Assembly: GCA_963691655.1 (NCBI GenBank)
Contig: OY829326.1
Span: 90,141,235 to 90,205,234 of the forward strand
From: Toxonevra muliebris
Lineage: Eukaryota; Arthropoda; Insecta; Diptera; Pallopteridae
Direction: 5' to 3'
DNA length: 64,000 nucleotides
Shown: in pieces, positions 54,801-61,212 of the stretch
Layout: the number at the start of each line of letters is the position of its first letter
Position numbering within the stretch: the stretch's first letter is position 1
Program-made: the position numbers and the translations under genes
The notes under the pieces: generated by a model
What the model was told of the DNA's origin: nothing
Seen by the model: only the letters and a program-made list of their open reading frames with translations
The model's database searches: none

Positions 54801-55866
54801 GTTTGTGTTTGTTGTTGTGGTAATTGGTTCTGTGTTGTTGTGGTTGTTTTCAACAGTTGATGCTGTACGTGTTCATGTTGGTGGTGTTGTTTTTTGAGTG
54901 GTTTGCGTTGTTGTTTAAGGTCAAGTTGTTCCGATTGTAAGCAATTTTCATAATTTTCAATTTGTTCCAATTTCGTTTGTTGTTGTTGATTATAGAAATT
55001 TTGTTGTTGTAAATTTTTTTGTTCATTTGTTGTATTGTCCAAGAGGAGTTCATGTGTTGTTATTGTGGTTGTTGTTGTATTAATTGTTGACAATGATGAG
55101 CATGATGTTGATAATGTTTGTTGTAATTTTTGTTGTTCATGTTGATGATGATTGTGATGAGCATGTTTAGAGTGATATGCAACAATTAGTTTATTATTAT
55201 AATGACCATTACCATTATATTTATTTTTTAGAATTTTAGCACATTTTGGAATAGTATTAGTTGTTGTGGTTGTAAAATTGATAGTATCAGTTTTGGTGCA
55301 AAGGGATTTAGTGATTTTGGACTTATGTTTATGTTTTTGGATGGTAATTGGTAATGGTAATGTTGATGATGATGATAATGTTGGTTTTGTAGGTGTAAAT
55401 TGTTTGGTTTTTTTTATTTTGGTTTTGGTGGTGATGTTGGTAGTGTTGATGAAAGTTGTGGTGCATTTTTTTGATGATGGAGTGTTTGGTTTTGTTTTTA
55501 TTATTTTACCATTCTTAATAATATTTACCTGCGGTGGACGGTGCGGTGGTGGATAACGTGGTGGTGTCTTATTACGCGCGATAAAATTATCTGGACAATC
55601 GACAGCCATCTCACGATGTGGACCTATGAATGTAGAGTAAAACGATATCGTATTTAAATTGAATCGATTGTGAATGCATGAGGAGGTTACACATACCATT
55701 ATCTTGATTAACTGAAAGCATTGTCAACATTTCCTGATCGATTTCTTTGCTGTCAGAACCAGAATGCTGTCGATAATGTTGACTACCAATATAGTCGTCC
55801 GGCAGGCATGGCTTTAAATCCTCACCATCGATTACAACAATACTAGAGCCGGAACGACGGCGTGGC
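6620..55866 (-). CDS. sdt: Stardust (PALS1/MPP5-type MAGUK scaffold), nine-exon coding model, 5' partial
   Basis: Stardust is a cytoplasmic scaffold under the apical membrane. It binds the Crumbs tail through PDZ-SH3-GUK, Patj through the first L27 domain and Par-6 through ECR1. Model (minus): 55866-55697, 55623-53612, 43610-43404, 11600-11387, 11324-10088, 10023-9827, 7321-7190, 7070-6889, 6814-6620. All phases agree, giving 1514 complete codons plus stop with the long exon 2, or 875 with its short form. Approximate domains, counting the first full codon as 1: ECR1 59-82, second ECR1-like block in exon 2, ECR2 about 797-832, L27N 869-917, L27C 936-977, PDZ 1072-1152, SH3 1167-1235, polybasic Hook 1265-1275, GUK-like about 1313-1500. 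Identity rests on near-identity of PDZ/SH3/GUK to fly Stardust as I remember it. The first codon of 55866 is split, so at least one upstream coding exon is missing. Confidence 0.95.
6889..7070 (-). CDS. sdt: sdt GUK domain, third exon
   Basis: 182 bases, acceptor CGCTTCCTAG, donor TTCAAG|GTGAGC, phase 0 out. It encodes [20 protein letters not shown], then [22 protein letters not shown] and the [14 protein letters not shown] lid-like segment. This is the core beta-sheet and lid region of the GUK fold. The match to fly Stardust is close to exact in memory. No unusual feature was seen. Confidence 0.96.
7190..7321 (-). CDS. sdt: sdt GUK domain, second exon
   Basis: 132 bases, acceptor TTTGCAG, donor TACTATG|GTAAGC. 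It encodes [17 protein letters not shown], then [22 protein letters not shown], the GMP-binding-like subdomain of the GUK fold. The RxxR...E...YHF and GEYxxxYYG elements are typical of MAGUK GUK domains. A 2.5 kb intron separates it from the previous exon and a 119-base intron from the next, where a glycine codon is split. Confidence 0.96.
7322..9826. other. sdt intron, 2.5 kb, between GUK exons
   Basis: Bounded by donor GTAAGC (minus strand, 9826) and acceptor TTTGCAG (7322). AT-rich with no conserved coding frame. It holds a Helitron-like fragment near 8276-8523 and otherwise nothing I recognise. Confidence 0.7.
8276..8523. mobile_element. Possible Helitron-like 5' fragment
   Basis: The stretch TCTATATATGTCATATATA, then AAAATGAAAATATGTTTGTC and CGAAATAACACCGAAACCGC, then TGCACAGATTGACACAAA resembles the 5' region of insect Helitrons, which typically begin TCTATATATATAAAAATGAA and continue with a 'gaacggctgcaccgatt' type block. 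This is recalled similarity only. No 3' hairpin plus CTRR end was found, so it would be a truncated copy. Confidence 0.35.
9827..10023 (-). CDS. sdt: sdt GUK domain, first exon
   Basis: 197 bases after a 64-base intron, acceptor TGCTTTTCAG, donor GTGCCAC|GTAAGC. It encodes the end of the Hook ([13 protein letters not shown], then [14 protein letters not shown]) and the start of the GUK-like domain: [16 protein letters not shown] and [15 protein letters not shown]. In true guanylate kinases the P-loop carries a GK[S/T] motif. Here it reads [10 protein letters not shown] with no Walker-A lysine, as expected for a MAGUK pseudokinase that acts as a binding module. A histidine codon (C|AT) is split across the next intron. 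Confidence 0.96.
10088..11324 (-). CDS. sdt: sdt L27-L27-PDZ-SH3-Hook exon
   Basis: 1237 bases, acceptor TCTTTCAG, donor GCGGG|GTAAGT. It encodes L27N (YGELIAALT to about 11165), L27C (LQKDIVELL to [11 protein letters not shown], about 11121-10996), a Pro/Ser-rich linker carrying [13 protein letters not shown] runs, PDZ (about 10713-10471) with PLGAT as the carboxylate-binding loop, and SH3 (about 10428-10222) with the ALYDY-equivalent HFDYDPEDD and NWWQAYREG. The Hook then has [10 protein letters not shown], a polybasic patch as in PALS1. By family knowledge PDZ plus SH3-GUK hold the Crumbs ERLI tail, L27N binds Patj and L27C binds Lin-7. The linker between L27C and PDZ is the least conserved part; the PDZ and SH3 look essentially unchanged from Drosophila as remembered. 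Confidence 0.97.
11387..11600 (-). CDS. sdt: sdt ECR2 exon
   Basis: 214 bases, acceptor GATTTTACAG, donor ATCAATG|GTAATT; phase 0 in, one base of a glycine codon out. The peptide starts [16 protein letters not shown] and continues to [10 protein letters not shown]. This charged helical block corresponds to PALS1 ECR2 (RIRQQQEDMRRRREEE, from memory). It is followed by a Gln-rich patch and an acidic end, [11 protein letters not shown], that runs straight into L27N. It can be reached from exon 43404-43610 or, by the proposed GC-AG intron, from 18283-18753. All predicted isoforms contain this exon. Confidence 0.92.
15735..15830. repeat. Partial copy of the 26069-26570 MITE interior
   Basis: The blocks GGTAGAGTAAAAAAT, CACCAAAAGTT, CTGAGATTTTCAGTAATTG and TTAGTGGGGTATTATAGATG match, in reverse orientation, the stretch around 26285-26385. 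No inverted ends surround this copy, so it is a fragment or an older, rearranged insertion. Confidence 0.65.
18283..18753 (-). CDS. sdt: Candidate alternative first coding exon of sdt with a GC donor
   Basis: An ATG at 18753 opens 157 codons with no stop: [13 protein letters not shown], a Thr/Pro/Ala-rich part, an Asn-rich run, a short Ile/Ala/Thr part, eight glutamines and an Arg/Asn/Gln-rich end. The frame closes two codons later, but just before that lies CAG|GCAAGT, a near-perfect GC-AG-type donor, in phase 0. This matches the phase-0 acceptor of the ECR2 exon at 11600, so the join would read RQQQ then [10 protein letters not shown]. The product would have 875 residues: all of ECR2-L27-PDZ-SH3-GUK but no ECR1. 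The composition is like other fly coding low-complexity tracts and unlike the AT-rich intron around it. Alternatives are a chance open frame in a repeat-rich enhancer or an unrelated nested gene. I do not recall a matching Drosophila exon well enough to claim orthology. Confidence 0.55.
18747..18761 (-). promoter_or_regulatory. Short uORF overlapping the 18753 start codon
   Basis: Eight bases upstream of the candidate start ATG, a second ATG (18759-18761) begins a four-codon frame (M-P-K-W) that stops with TGA at 18747-18749, inside codon 2 of the main frame. If the 18753 start is used, this overlapping uORF should lower initiation there or make it depend on leaky scanning. Both ATGs have A at -3. 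The uORF is seen directly; the effect is inferred. Confidence 0.35.
20462..20520. repeat. TA/TG-rich microsatellite
   Basis: A run of TA repeats with TG interruptions (TATATATATATATATGTA and relatives). Simple sequence with no other content. Confidence 0.7.
22474..22550. mobile_element. 77-bp TTAA-flanked mini-MITE
   Basis: GGGGGCCTTCTGG and CCAGAAGGTGGCC form imperfect inverted ends (11 of 13), flanked on both sides by TTAA (22470-22473 and 22551-22554). TTAA duplication and G-rich ends suggest a piggyBac-type or similar TTAA-specific element. Far too small to encode anything. Confidence 0.6.
26069..26570. mobile_element. Tc1/mariner-type MITE, 502 bp, TA target
   Basis: Ends CATTAGAGTGGTCCTTA and, inverted, CATTAGAGTGGTTCTTAG. 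TA dinucleotides flank both (26067-26068 and 26571-26572). A second inverted pair lies inside (TGCCTCCTCGG against CCGAGGAGGCA). A related but partial copy sits at about 15735-15830 in the opposite orientation, sharing GGTAGAGTAAAAAAT, CACCAAAAGTT and TCAGTAATTGTTAGTGGGG. Confidence 0.75.
29025..29190 (+). pseudogene. LINE RNase H-domain remnant
   Basis: Reading the plus strand gives [12 protein letters not shown], a stop, then [14 protein letters not shown]. The V-x-F/W-x-W-[VI]-P-x-H-S motif is that of the last part of the RNase H domain in I/R1-type non-LTR retrotransposons (normally WVPGHSGI). The downstream reading frame decays quickly. Short and degenerate, so the assignment is tentative. 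Confidence 0.4.
29395..29448. repeat. 23-bp stem hairpin with 8-base loop
   Basis: TAGTTTTTCCAACATTATGT plus CTG pairs with CAGACATAATGTTTGGAAAA plus CTA; 21 of 23 positions match around the loop TTAATTTG. It could be a small foldback element or a transcribed hairpin. No neighbouring feature explains it. Confidence 0.6.
31491..31863. mobile_element. Tc1/mariner-type MITE, 373 bp, TA target
   Basis: Perfect inverted ends GGGAAGTGTCGTC and GACGACACTTCCC, flanked by TA on both sides (31489-31490 left, 31864-31865 right). An internal degenerate echo (AACGACACTGTCCCGAACCTG) suggests subterminal transposase sites. No coding content. Confidence 0.8.
33668..33925 (+). pseudogene. Jockey-clade LINE ORF2 C-terminal fragment
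   Basis: The plus strand encodes [20 protein letters not shown], then [20 protein letters not shown] and [15 protein letters not shown], and ends [18 protein letters not shown]. LxxKLxLYKxILKPxWTYGIQLWGTAS, FQSKxLRxITNAPW and YxxRLxxHxN are hallmark motifs of the region after the reverse transcriptase in Jockey-type retrotransposons. The 5' part is absent, which is usual for 5'-truncated LINE copies. The frame is open apart from small changes. Confidence 0.85.
37165..37270 (+). pseudogene. Fragment related to a hAT-internal sequence at 60935-61020
   Basis: The block CATAGAACTATCAGATCAGA, then CGATCGTTTCGGAACTCAT, matches, in reverse complement, the block at 60935-61020 (CATAGAACTAGCAGATCAGA, then CAATCGTTTCGGAACCCA). 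Conceptually both read YQK..IEL.DQTIVSE with a one-base shift here. It is a decayed piece of the same element family, with no ends visible. Confidence 0.55.
38114..38413. mobile_element. Tc1/mariner-type MITE, 300 bp, TA target
   Basis: Inverted ends CATTAAAGTGCCTC and GAGGCACTTTAATG, with flanking TA (38112-38113 and 38414-38415). The first bases (CATTARAGTG) resemble those of the 26069-26570 MITE, so the two may share a transposase source. A fragment of the same interior lies at about 41085-41175 (TTACACCTCTGAAA, ATAGTTCCCAAAAT, GTGAGCTGGACCATCTTGAA). Confidence 0.8.
39443..39610 (+). pseudogene. Jockey-like LINE ORF2 C-terminal fragment
   Basis: The plus strand reads [20 protein letters not shown], then EINTAKDVI and [20 protein letters not shown]. 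The R-x-I-T-G-x-P-W/Y-F-V-R-N-x-x-I-H-R-D-L motif and the following YxxKYxxxLQxHxNxLxRN are typical of the LINE C terminus. No reverse transcriptase domain remains upstream. It differs from the 33668 copy, so it derives from another family. Confidence 0.75.
40045..40805. repeat. Dispersed AATGAAATAAGTCCCAA motif cluster
   Basis: Variants of AATGAAATAAGTCCCAAT recur at irregular spacing near 40045-40215 (several copies, including CAATGAAATAACACCCAAG and AATGAGATAAGTCCCAG) and again at 40670-40800 (AATGAAATAAGTCTCAA, ATGAAATAGGTTCCAAAG, CGAAATAACTTCCAAAA), with an inverted copy in GGAACTCATTTCATTTG. It is not a regular tandem repeat. It resembles a field of short protein-binding or subterminal transposon sites; the origin is unknown. 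Confidence 0.6.
43404..43610 (-). CDS. sdt: sdt proline-rich linker exon
   Basis: 207 bases, exactly 69 codons, acceptor TACTTTAG and donor TATCAG|GTATGT, phase 0 on both sides. The peptide runs from [14 protein letters not shown] through a basic, Gln/Asn-rich centre to [15 protein letters not shown]. The C-terminal part is predicted helical and leads directly into the [10 protein letters not shown] start of ECR2 in the next exon, 31.8 kb away. Because both ends are phase 0, skipping this exon would keep the frame. It separates ECR1 from ECR2, and an isoform starting at 18753 would lack it. Confidence 0.88.
44725..44880 (+). pseudogene. LINE ORF2 C-terminal zinc-knuckle region fragment
   Basis: The plus strand reads [14 protein letters not shown], a stop, then [16 protein letters not shown]. 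The V-[IL]-T-G-[FH]-C-x-[IL]-x-K/R motif, followed by a Cys-rich stretch, is the conserved end of ORF2 in I/R1-group non-LTR elements. It has stop codons and is much shortened. No related host gene is known to me. Confidence 0.5.
46376..47042. mobile_element. piggyBac-like MITE, 667 bp, TTAA target
   Basis: Ends AAATAGGGTTAGGAC (left) and, inverted, CAAATAGGGTTAGAC, each preceded within a few bases by TTAA (46372-46375 and 47043-47046). TTAA duplication and the inverted AAATAGGGTTAG motif fit a piggyBac-type nonautonomous element. A 132-codon open frame (46520-46918) inside it shows no transposase motif and is probably chance. Confidence 0.65.
48101..48124. repeat. (CA)12 microsatellite
   Basis: Twelve perfect CA units. 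Simple sequence repeat in the 10-kb intron. Confidence 0.95.
49583..49613. repeat. Perfect 13-bp hairpin
   Basis: AATTGGGAATGCT, loop ATGGA, AGCATTCCCAATT. A perfect stem with a five-base loop. No terminal duplication was identified; it may be a foldback remnant or a structured intronic element. Confidence 0.6.
52130..52530 (+). pseudogene. I/R1-type LINE 3' end remnant
   Basis: The plus strand reads [20 protein letters not shown], then [12 protein letters not shown], and after frame changes [18 protein letters not shown]-x-x-L-V-G-x-L-T-G-H-N/C and the terminal LLxFIxxTKxF are conserved ends of ORF2 in I/R1-group elements. The following bases (GTATAGTACAATGGTCTTTG and on) look like the 3' UTR. 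Several frameshifts show that it is dead. Confidence 0.7.
53612..55623 (-). CDS. sdt: sdt large exon: ECR1, low-complexity segment and second ECR1-like block
   Basis: 2012 bases: acceptor TTCATAG, distal donor GATGAG|GTATTT, phase 0 exit. The 5' end encodes ECR1 ([10 protein letters not shown], 55589-55618) followed by a PPRYPPP stretch; in PALS1/Stardust this region binds Par-6. An in-frame internal donor (CCGCAG|GTAAAT) lies at 55528/55529. Past it, reading stays open for 639 codons of Lys/Thr/Asn-, Gln/His-, Gly/Asn- and Ser-rich sequence, then [10 protein letters not shown] and a second block ([10 protein letters not shown], 54191-54220) again followed by PPRYPPP. Drosophila sdt has a large alternative exon 3 at this place, of about 430 codons as I recall. 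This segment is likely its counterpart but directly abuts the ECR1 exon. The N-terminal ends and both PPRY blocks look constrained, while the middle is loosely biased sequence. Confidence 0.85.
55529..55623 (-). CDS. sdt: sdt short form of the ECR1 exon (internal donor)
   Basis: Alternative version of the preceding exon that stops at the internal donor CAG|GTAAAT. It holds two bases completing the split glycine codon plus 31 codons: ECR1 ([10 protein letters not shown]), a short linker and the PPRYPPP tail ending in PPQ. The exit is phase 0, so it can join the phase-0 exon at 43610 without changing frame. The encoded piece is compact and ends where the family similarity I recognise ends, which supports use of this donor. 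Whether short, long or both forms are made cannot be told without RNA data. Confidence 0.65.
55697..55866 (-). CDS. sdt: sdt N-terminal conserved exon
   Basis: 170 bases, entered after a pyrimidine-rich TTTTGTTTCAG acceptor and left at AATG|GTATGT. It starts with the last base of a split codon and ends with the first base of a glycine codon, completed by the next exon 73 bases away. The peptide opens with a basic RRR-type run, then VVIDGED, an acidic-hydrophobic stretch, and ends near LSVNQDN just before the ECR1 block. It matches the segment directly upstream of ECR1 in fly Stardust (recalled). No initiator methionine is available in frame before the acceptor, so translation must begin in an upstream exon that I could not find between here and 64000. 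Confidence 0.85.
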
Positions 55867-57636
55867 CTGAAACAAAAGAAATTTGTTTAATTTAAATTAA
55901 TGATATAAAATATTTAGGTATTCTTGAAGTAACGAATGTTACTAAGTAGTGCACATTCGCAGAAATATATGGAATAAACGGAAGATGGTCACCGTGTTCA
56001 AATAAAATTTTTCTGAAAAATTTCGTATATAAAAAATTGGCATTTTTTCAAGGAATTTTGGGTAGGCAAGTGAAAAATATTTCGAATCTCTGTTTTGATA
56101 AAAGAAGGCGAAAGAAAACCAAATTTTCAACATAAATAAATTTAACAAAAATTAAAATTTTGGTCTGTAATGATAAGAAAATAAAATTTAGAATTTTACA
56201 AAGAAAAACATACTGTCCTCTTTTTAAGCGGCCTGCTCTCTTAGAAAAAGGACGTATGGCGTACCTATAAGAGAACGTTTTGAATAACGAAGATAAATTC
56301 AAACAATTCCTTCTTAGACGAGGGGTAAGGCTGCGTTTAGGGGGAAGAGGAGCTAGAATGAGAAATGAGAAAACAAATGCGAGTTTTTTTGTTTATATTT
56401 GTATGAGTTCATTGATTTCGTCCCTGTAGAGAGTGAGAACGTGAATGCGTAAGAAAACTTTGTACTCAGCTATATTTTACTCATGCTTTTTGGACTGATT
56501 TCATAAACTTAGTAATTGCTTTACCAAGAAATATGCTGGTAATTTTAAAATAATCTAATCTGCTTCACAACTATCGTAGTCCATTTGCGGAAGCAACAAT
56601 ACCAACACCGCCCTTCTTTTAGTTTGAGCCCCGCATCTAGCACCTTCATGCACAAACGTCAGCAGCGCACATCCCTAATTTAGTGCAATGATGGTAAAAT
56701 TGAAAGGGAAAGACGATGACTCTTTAAAGCGCTGGACAAATTTACCGTGCAAATTGTTAGTTTTTCGCTCCTGCCATTATCTTTTATTCGTAGATTTGAG
56801 TCTTTCTCGCTGTTAAACTATGCATAAAGCACATAATCATTAATATATTAGGTCAATCACTTTCCCAGAGGTATACTTTCTCTCTCCTTAAATTATACTT
56901 CTCGTCTCATACTCTAATCACTCATAATATCGTGCGCTATAATCTTAAATCATTGAATTTTTCATAAAACTTTGTACTTTTAACACAAGAAAAAAAAAAC
57001 AATTAATTTTTTTAAACTTTTTTCCATTTACTTTAATCACTCAAAGTGCCGCCTTTTTGAGCGGGAAGGTTTTTCTACAATATACAAGATTGTACAACAA
57101 ATGGAAACTACATGTATTTTTCATTGGAAAACAACAAACAAATTTTGTTCCCTTCAATTTCTTTAATATTTCCGCAAAATTTTGTTTACGCTTCAATACT
57201 TAATTACACACCAACGCAATGCAAGCAAACAAAAAAATATGTTAGAAAGAAGGTAATTCAATATTTTTCTGGGGAAGATAAGTAAATAGCAGTCAGTCAA
57301 TAAACCATCCTAGCAAGTCGGCCAGCCAGTCAGGCAGGGAGCCTCATTGAGTGAGACCCCCGCTATCGTGCTCGTTCGTTCACTTTTATTTACCATATTG
57401 ACCTACCCACTGAACTATCCGTATTCGTAGGTAGATATCCAAGTATTTTTTACTGAAATATTTTCTTTTGTGTCACTTTTGTGAAGTGAATTCGTTAATA
57501 GGATGAACGATGTCTGCTTTTGTGTTTACACAAAGCCAACGAAAAAAATTGGTATTGTTGTATGAAAATTTTTGAAAATTACAGCAAATGACAGGTACCT
57601 AATGGAGGTATGTACTTTATTTATCTATCTGCTTTG

Positions 57637-57665
57637 TTTTTTTTTTTTTTTTTTTTTTTTTTTTT
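57637..57665. repeat. 29-base T tract
   Basis: Uninterrupted thymines. It could be a retroposition tail on the minus strand, but no duplicated flank or body was recognised. Assembly length here is unreliable. Confidence 0.8.
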
Positions 57666-59306
57666 GTATAGAGTGTTTGTTTACATAGTTTATTTTTTTC
57701 TTCACCTATTCTCAACTTCCTTTTATTACGAATGAACTGAGAACGAAATGTTACTCATAGATTTTGCGCTTTTTGTCAATATTAGTTTGGTTGGTACTTC
57801 AATTGTTTACTTTTCAATAATATTCTGCTGTAGTTTATTGAATTTGGAAATAAATACTTGAAAAATGCTTCCTTTTGTATTTATGTATGCAGAAGAAGGT
57901 TCTTTAGAAAGTTTAAAAATCTAAATTGAGGCATCTTAAGAAGGTAGTGTAGTTAAGTGTTTATGGGAAAACTTCACACAAGCTGAAATAAATCGAGTGA
58001 AAAGTTCATAGTATTCTATGATAGTGAAAGTTGAGTGGATTGAAATTTGAAGTTTACTGAGAAAATCAACAGTGATTAATTTATTCACAAATGGTTGGTT
58101 AACTTTATCTTTCAGACCGTGTATTTATAAATATGGGATGGGCGGTCATCAACTGCGTTCCGTAACGTCGATATTATACTCTCGAATACAGATGACTTCA
58201 AAAATTAACTAGTTTATTAAATGAATTTTCAACCGCTGATTTCGAGAATCATGGATCATTTTGTGAGATATTGTAATTTTTTTGATATTTTCAACTTTTT
58301 TATAATTTAAAAATTATATCTCGAGGTTGTTCTTAATACCAAATGAAAGTTATTGTGATAGCAAACATGTATAATCGGATTTTTAATTGGTTAACAAAGA
58401 TATCGATATAAATAGGTAAAATTCAAAAAAAAAAAAAAAAACAAATTTGAATTTTATTTGAATGTTCTATGAGCGATATTAGGAATGCGCAATGCTTTAA
58501 AATAGCGAAAAAAAAATTGTTACGTTCCTAGGGTGGGGAGGGCTTGTTGTTACGGTGTGTTACGGCCAGGAGGGGAGGGGAAAAATTGGTCAAAAATTGC
58601 GTTACGTAATATGTGAACGGCCCCTTATATGAGTTGCCTAAAAGCGTTTTGGCCCGCCATAAGCCCCGAAGATTAGCAAAGGGTGTGTGCCTCTTCCTGC
58701 CTGTCATGGGAATTGCAAAATCAGCAAAGGACAGGAAATCTACATTCAGGTCGAAAAAATGGGACACCTGCTCCTTTTTTTTTATTTTGCTCGTCTCCTT
58801 TTATCTTAGGATCCAACATAAGGCGGCTTTATCGTCCTTACCGAATTGATTAAGCTTGCTGAAGCAGCTCCATACTGATTGCCCAAAATAACGAAAATTT
58901 TTCAACTTTTGTATTTTTTGCTTATAGATTGAATTGAATTTCAAAAATATTTTTGCATGGAGACAAAGTATTTGGTTCAAGCCCCAAACATTTCTGCCCC
59001 AATTATTTCCATGGCTCTTAACCCATTTGTATACCACCTGCTCGCTTACCTTTGAAGTATATTCTAAGCCCCTTCCCTCGCTGGTATTTTTTTTTACTAC
59101 TGAGTCTTTCAAAAGAGTATTTCACAAAGTTTTATAGTTGGTTCATTCTGTTTTGTGGGCCGCCTAAGTCTTTAGCGGGTTATCTCAGTTTACAAGCTTT
59201 ATAGATCTCCCTATAATTTATTTATTTTTATCGCTCTTATGATAAATATCTTAAGAAGTACCTATGTATACTACGACAATCACATTATTATTAATAGGAA
59301 AAATAT

Positions 59307-59790
59307 CACTGTGCAACACATTTTTCTAACGGAGAATCGGCCAACACTGGTCGATAGTACTGGTCGCTTTTAAAAGTTATAGGCATTCAAAGTTTGCCTC
59401 TTGCAGCTTATTTTTTAAAAATAAAGTGCTCATTTTTACTACTTTCTTCAGCGAAATAAGAATAAAAACAAGTTTAACATTATAGAATTTTCCATGCTAA
59501 GAAGTTTAAACTATCCATTACATGACTTTTGCAAAAAATAAGCAATAATACTAGTAACGAAAATGTATAGAATTTAATAATGTTTGGGGTTTCAAATTTT
59601 TAATTTATTATAAACAGAAAATAGAACTGAAAAATACACTAAAACAGCTCAACTTTGAAAGGCTATAACATTTAAAAGCGAGCTAATTTTTTTAAAACCT
59701 CTTAGGATTTTGTTCTTCTGGACCAGTACTACCGGCCTGTGTTGGTCGCCTCTCCGTTAGATTCCATGACCCTAAAATTGTTGCACAGTG
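59307..59790. mobile_element. CACTRTG-family MITE, 484 bp, complete
   Basis: Left end CACTGTGCAACACATTTTT, right end (inverted) CACTGTGCAACAATTTTAGG, flanked by TAT on both sides (59304-59306, 59791-59793). Both ends carry a subterminal block of the type TAACGGAGA, CCAACAC and TAGTACTGG, and the right also GCTAACT-type sequence. No coding content. Its left half is nearly duplicated at 62136-62484. Confidence 0.8.
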
Positions 59791-61212
59791 TATTTTATGG
59801 TTATGATTCTTAACACGAATTATTTTATAGCCAACTTTTGGAAATTCAACAAATTTAAATGAATTTTATATACAATGCATGAATTTCAAAAAAATATCTT
59901 GCCTAAAAATGCACCCATGGGAAGAATATTACCAGGAATTCATTGCCTAACAATTAACGTTGTGTCTGTAACAGAAGCAGTTTCAAATAATTAATTTTCA
60001 GTCGTTTTTCTAATCATTAATGTAAACATATGAACAAATATACGAACAAATCACTTATCTACATATTTTATTTAAAATTCAATGCAATATCTGTTCTAGA
60101 TATATATAAAAATAAATAAATAAAATTATGAAATTTATAAGTTTAAGTAAAATATGCACTACTGCAAACTCTATTCCAATATTTACTGACTGTTTCTACT
60201 ATCATTTCACCCACCGCTATCTTCTTTAGTAAAAACAAAACAAACTGCAGCTAGCTCAGTTCTAAGCAGGATAGTATAAAAAATGTATTGAGTGTTTATC
60301 TAAACAATCCTAATCCTGAAAACCACACAATGACTGAAGAAACTTAAATGAATGATAACAACAACTACAAAAACCCAACTAGAGCTAAAATTTACACAAA
60401 TACCTACAACTATAACTAAATTTACAACAATAACTTGAGAAAAAGAAGATCCTAAACAAAAGTTACAAATTGAGCTTTCTTCTCTATATACATACAAATG
60501 TACTATTTGTATGTATATATATGTATGTATATATGTATATATTTGTAAGTATGTGTGTTGTATTCGAAAGTAGATTTGTGGCAAAACGAGTGACACTTTC
60601 ATAGATTTTACACTTGTGCTTTTGCAGTAGTTGATTTTTATACTCCTTTCCTTCTTTTCTTTACAAAGTGCATTAAAGAAGTAAGAAGAAGAAGAGGGAA
60701 AAGATTGCTGTATGGCCATGTGCACTAGAGATGTCAATCCCGAGATTCCGAGCTCCCGGGATTGGCTCCAAAATTAGGCTCAAGCATCCCGAGATTAAAA
60801 ACAATGAAAAAGATCCCGGGTTTTTCGGGATTCGTTTGTATCTACACAAACCTATTGGAATTCAAGTTTTTATTTTGTTTTTATAGAATCTTCATTTTCG
60901 ACTCATCTTCATTTCTGTAATCAGAAAACTATCACAAAAATTACAAAGATAAGGAACCGTAGTGGGTTCCGAAACGATTGTCTGATCTGCTAGTTCTATG
61001 GCTTTTTGGTAATCTGCTGCCAAGTTCGGAAGAAATTTATAAAAAAAAATCACAAAAATAGTTTATGACGATATAAGGAGTGAGATCGAAAAAATCTTAA
61101 CATATATAAAATTCAATAATTTTTAAACGGTTGATCTTAGATTTTTTTTTTTTTTTTTTTTATTTAATTGATAATATTTTACAAATTACAGAAAAATATA
61201 ACTTTTATAGTT

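Noticed and set aside
54672..55556. Plus-strand open frames opposite the large sdt exon
   Set aside because: Mirror images of the low-complexity coding sequence on the minus strand (Val/Leu/Cys runs from complementary CAA/AAC/ACC repeats).
60300..60737. 145-codon minus-strand open frame next to the hAT element
   Set aside because: Built of ATGT/ATAT microsatellite and hydrophobic codons, and its start overlaps the left end of the transposon. No splice site in matching phase for sdt.
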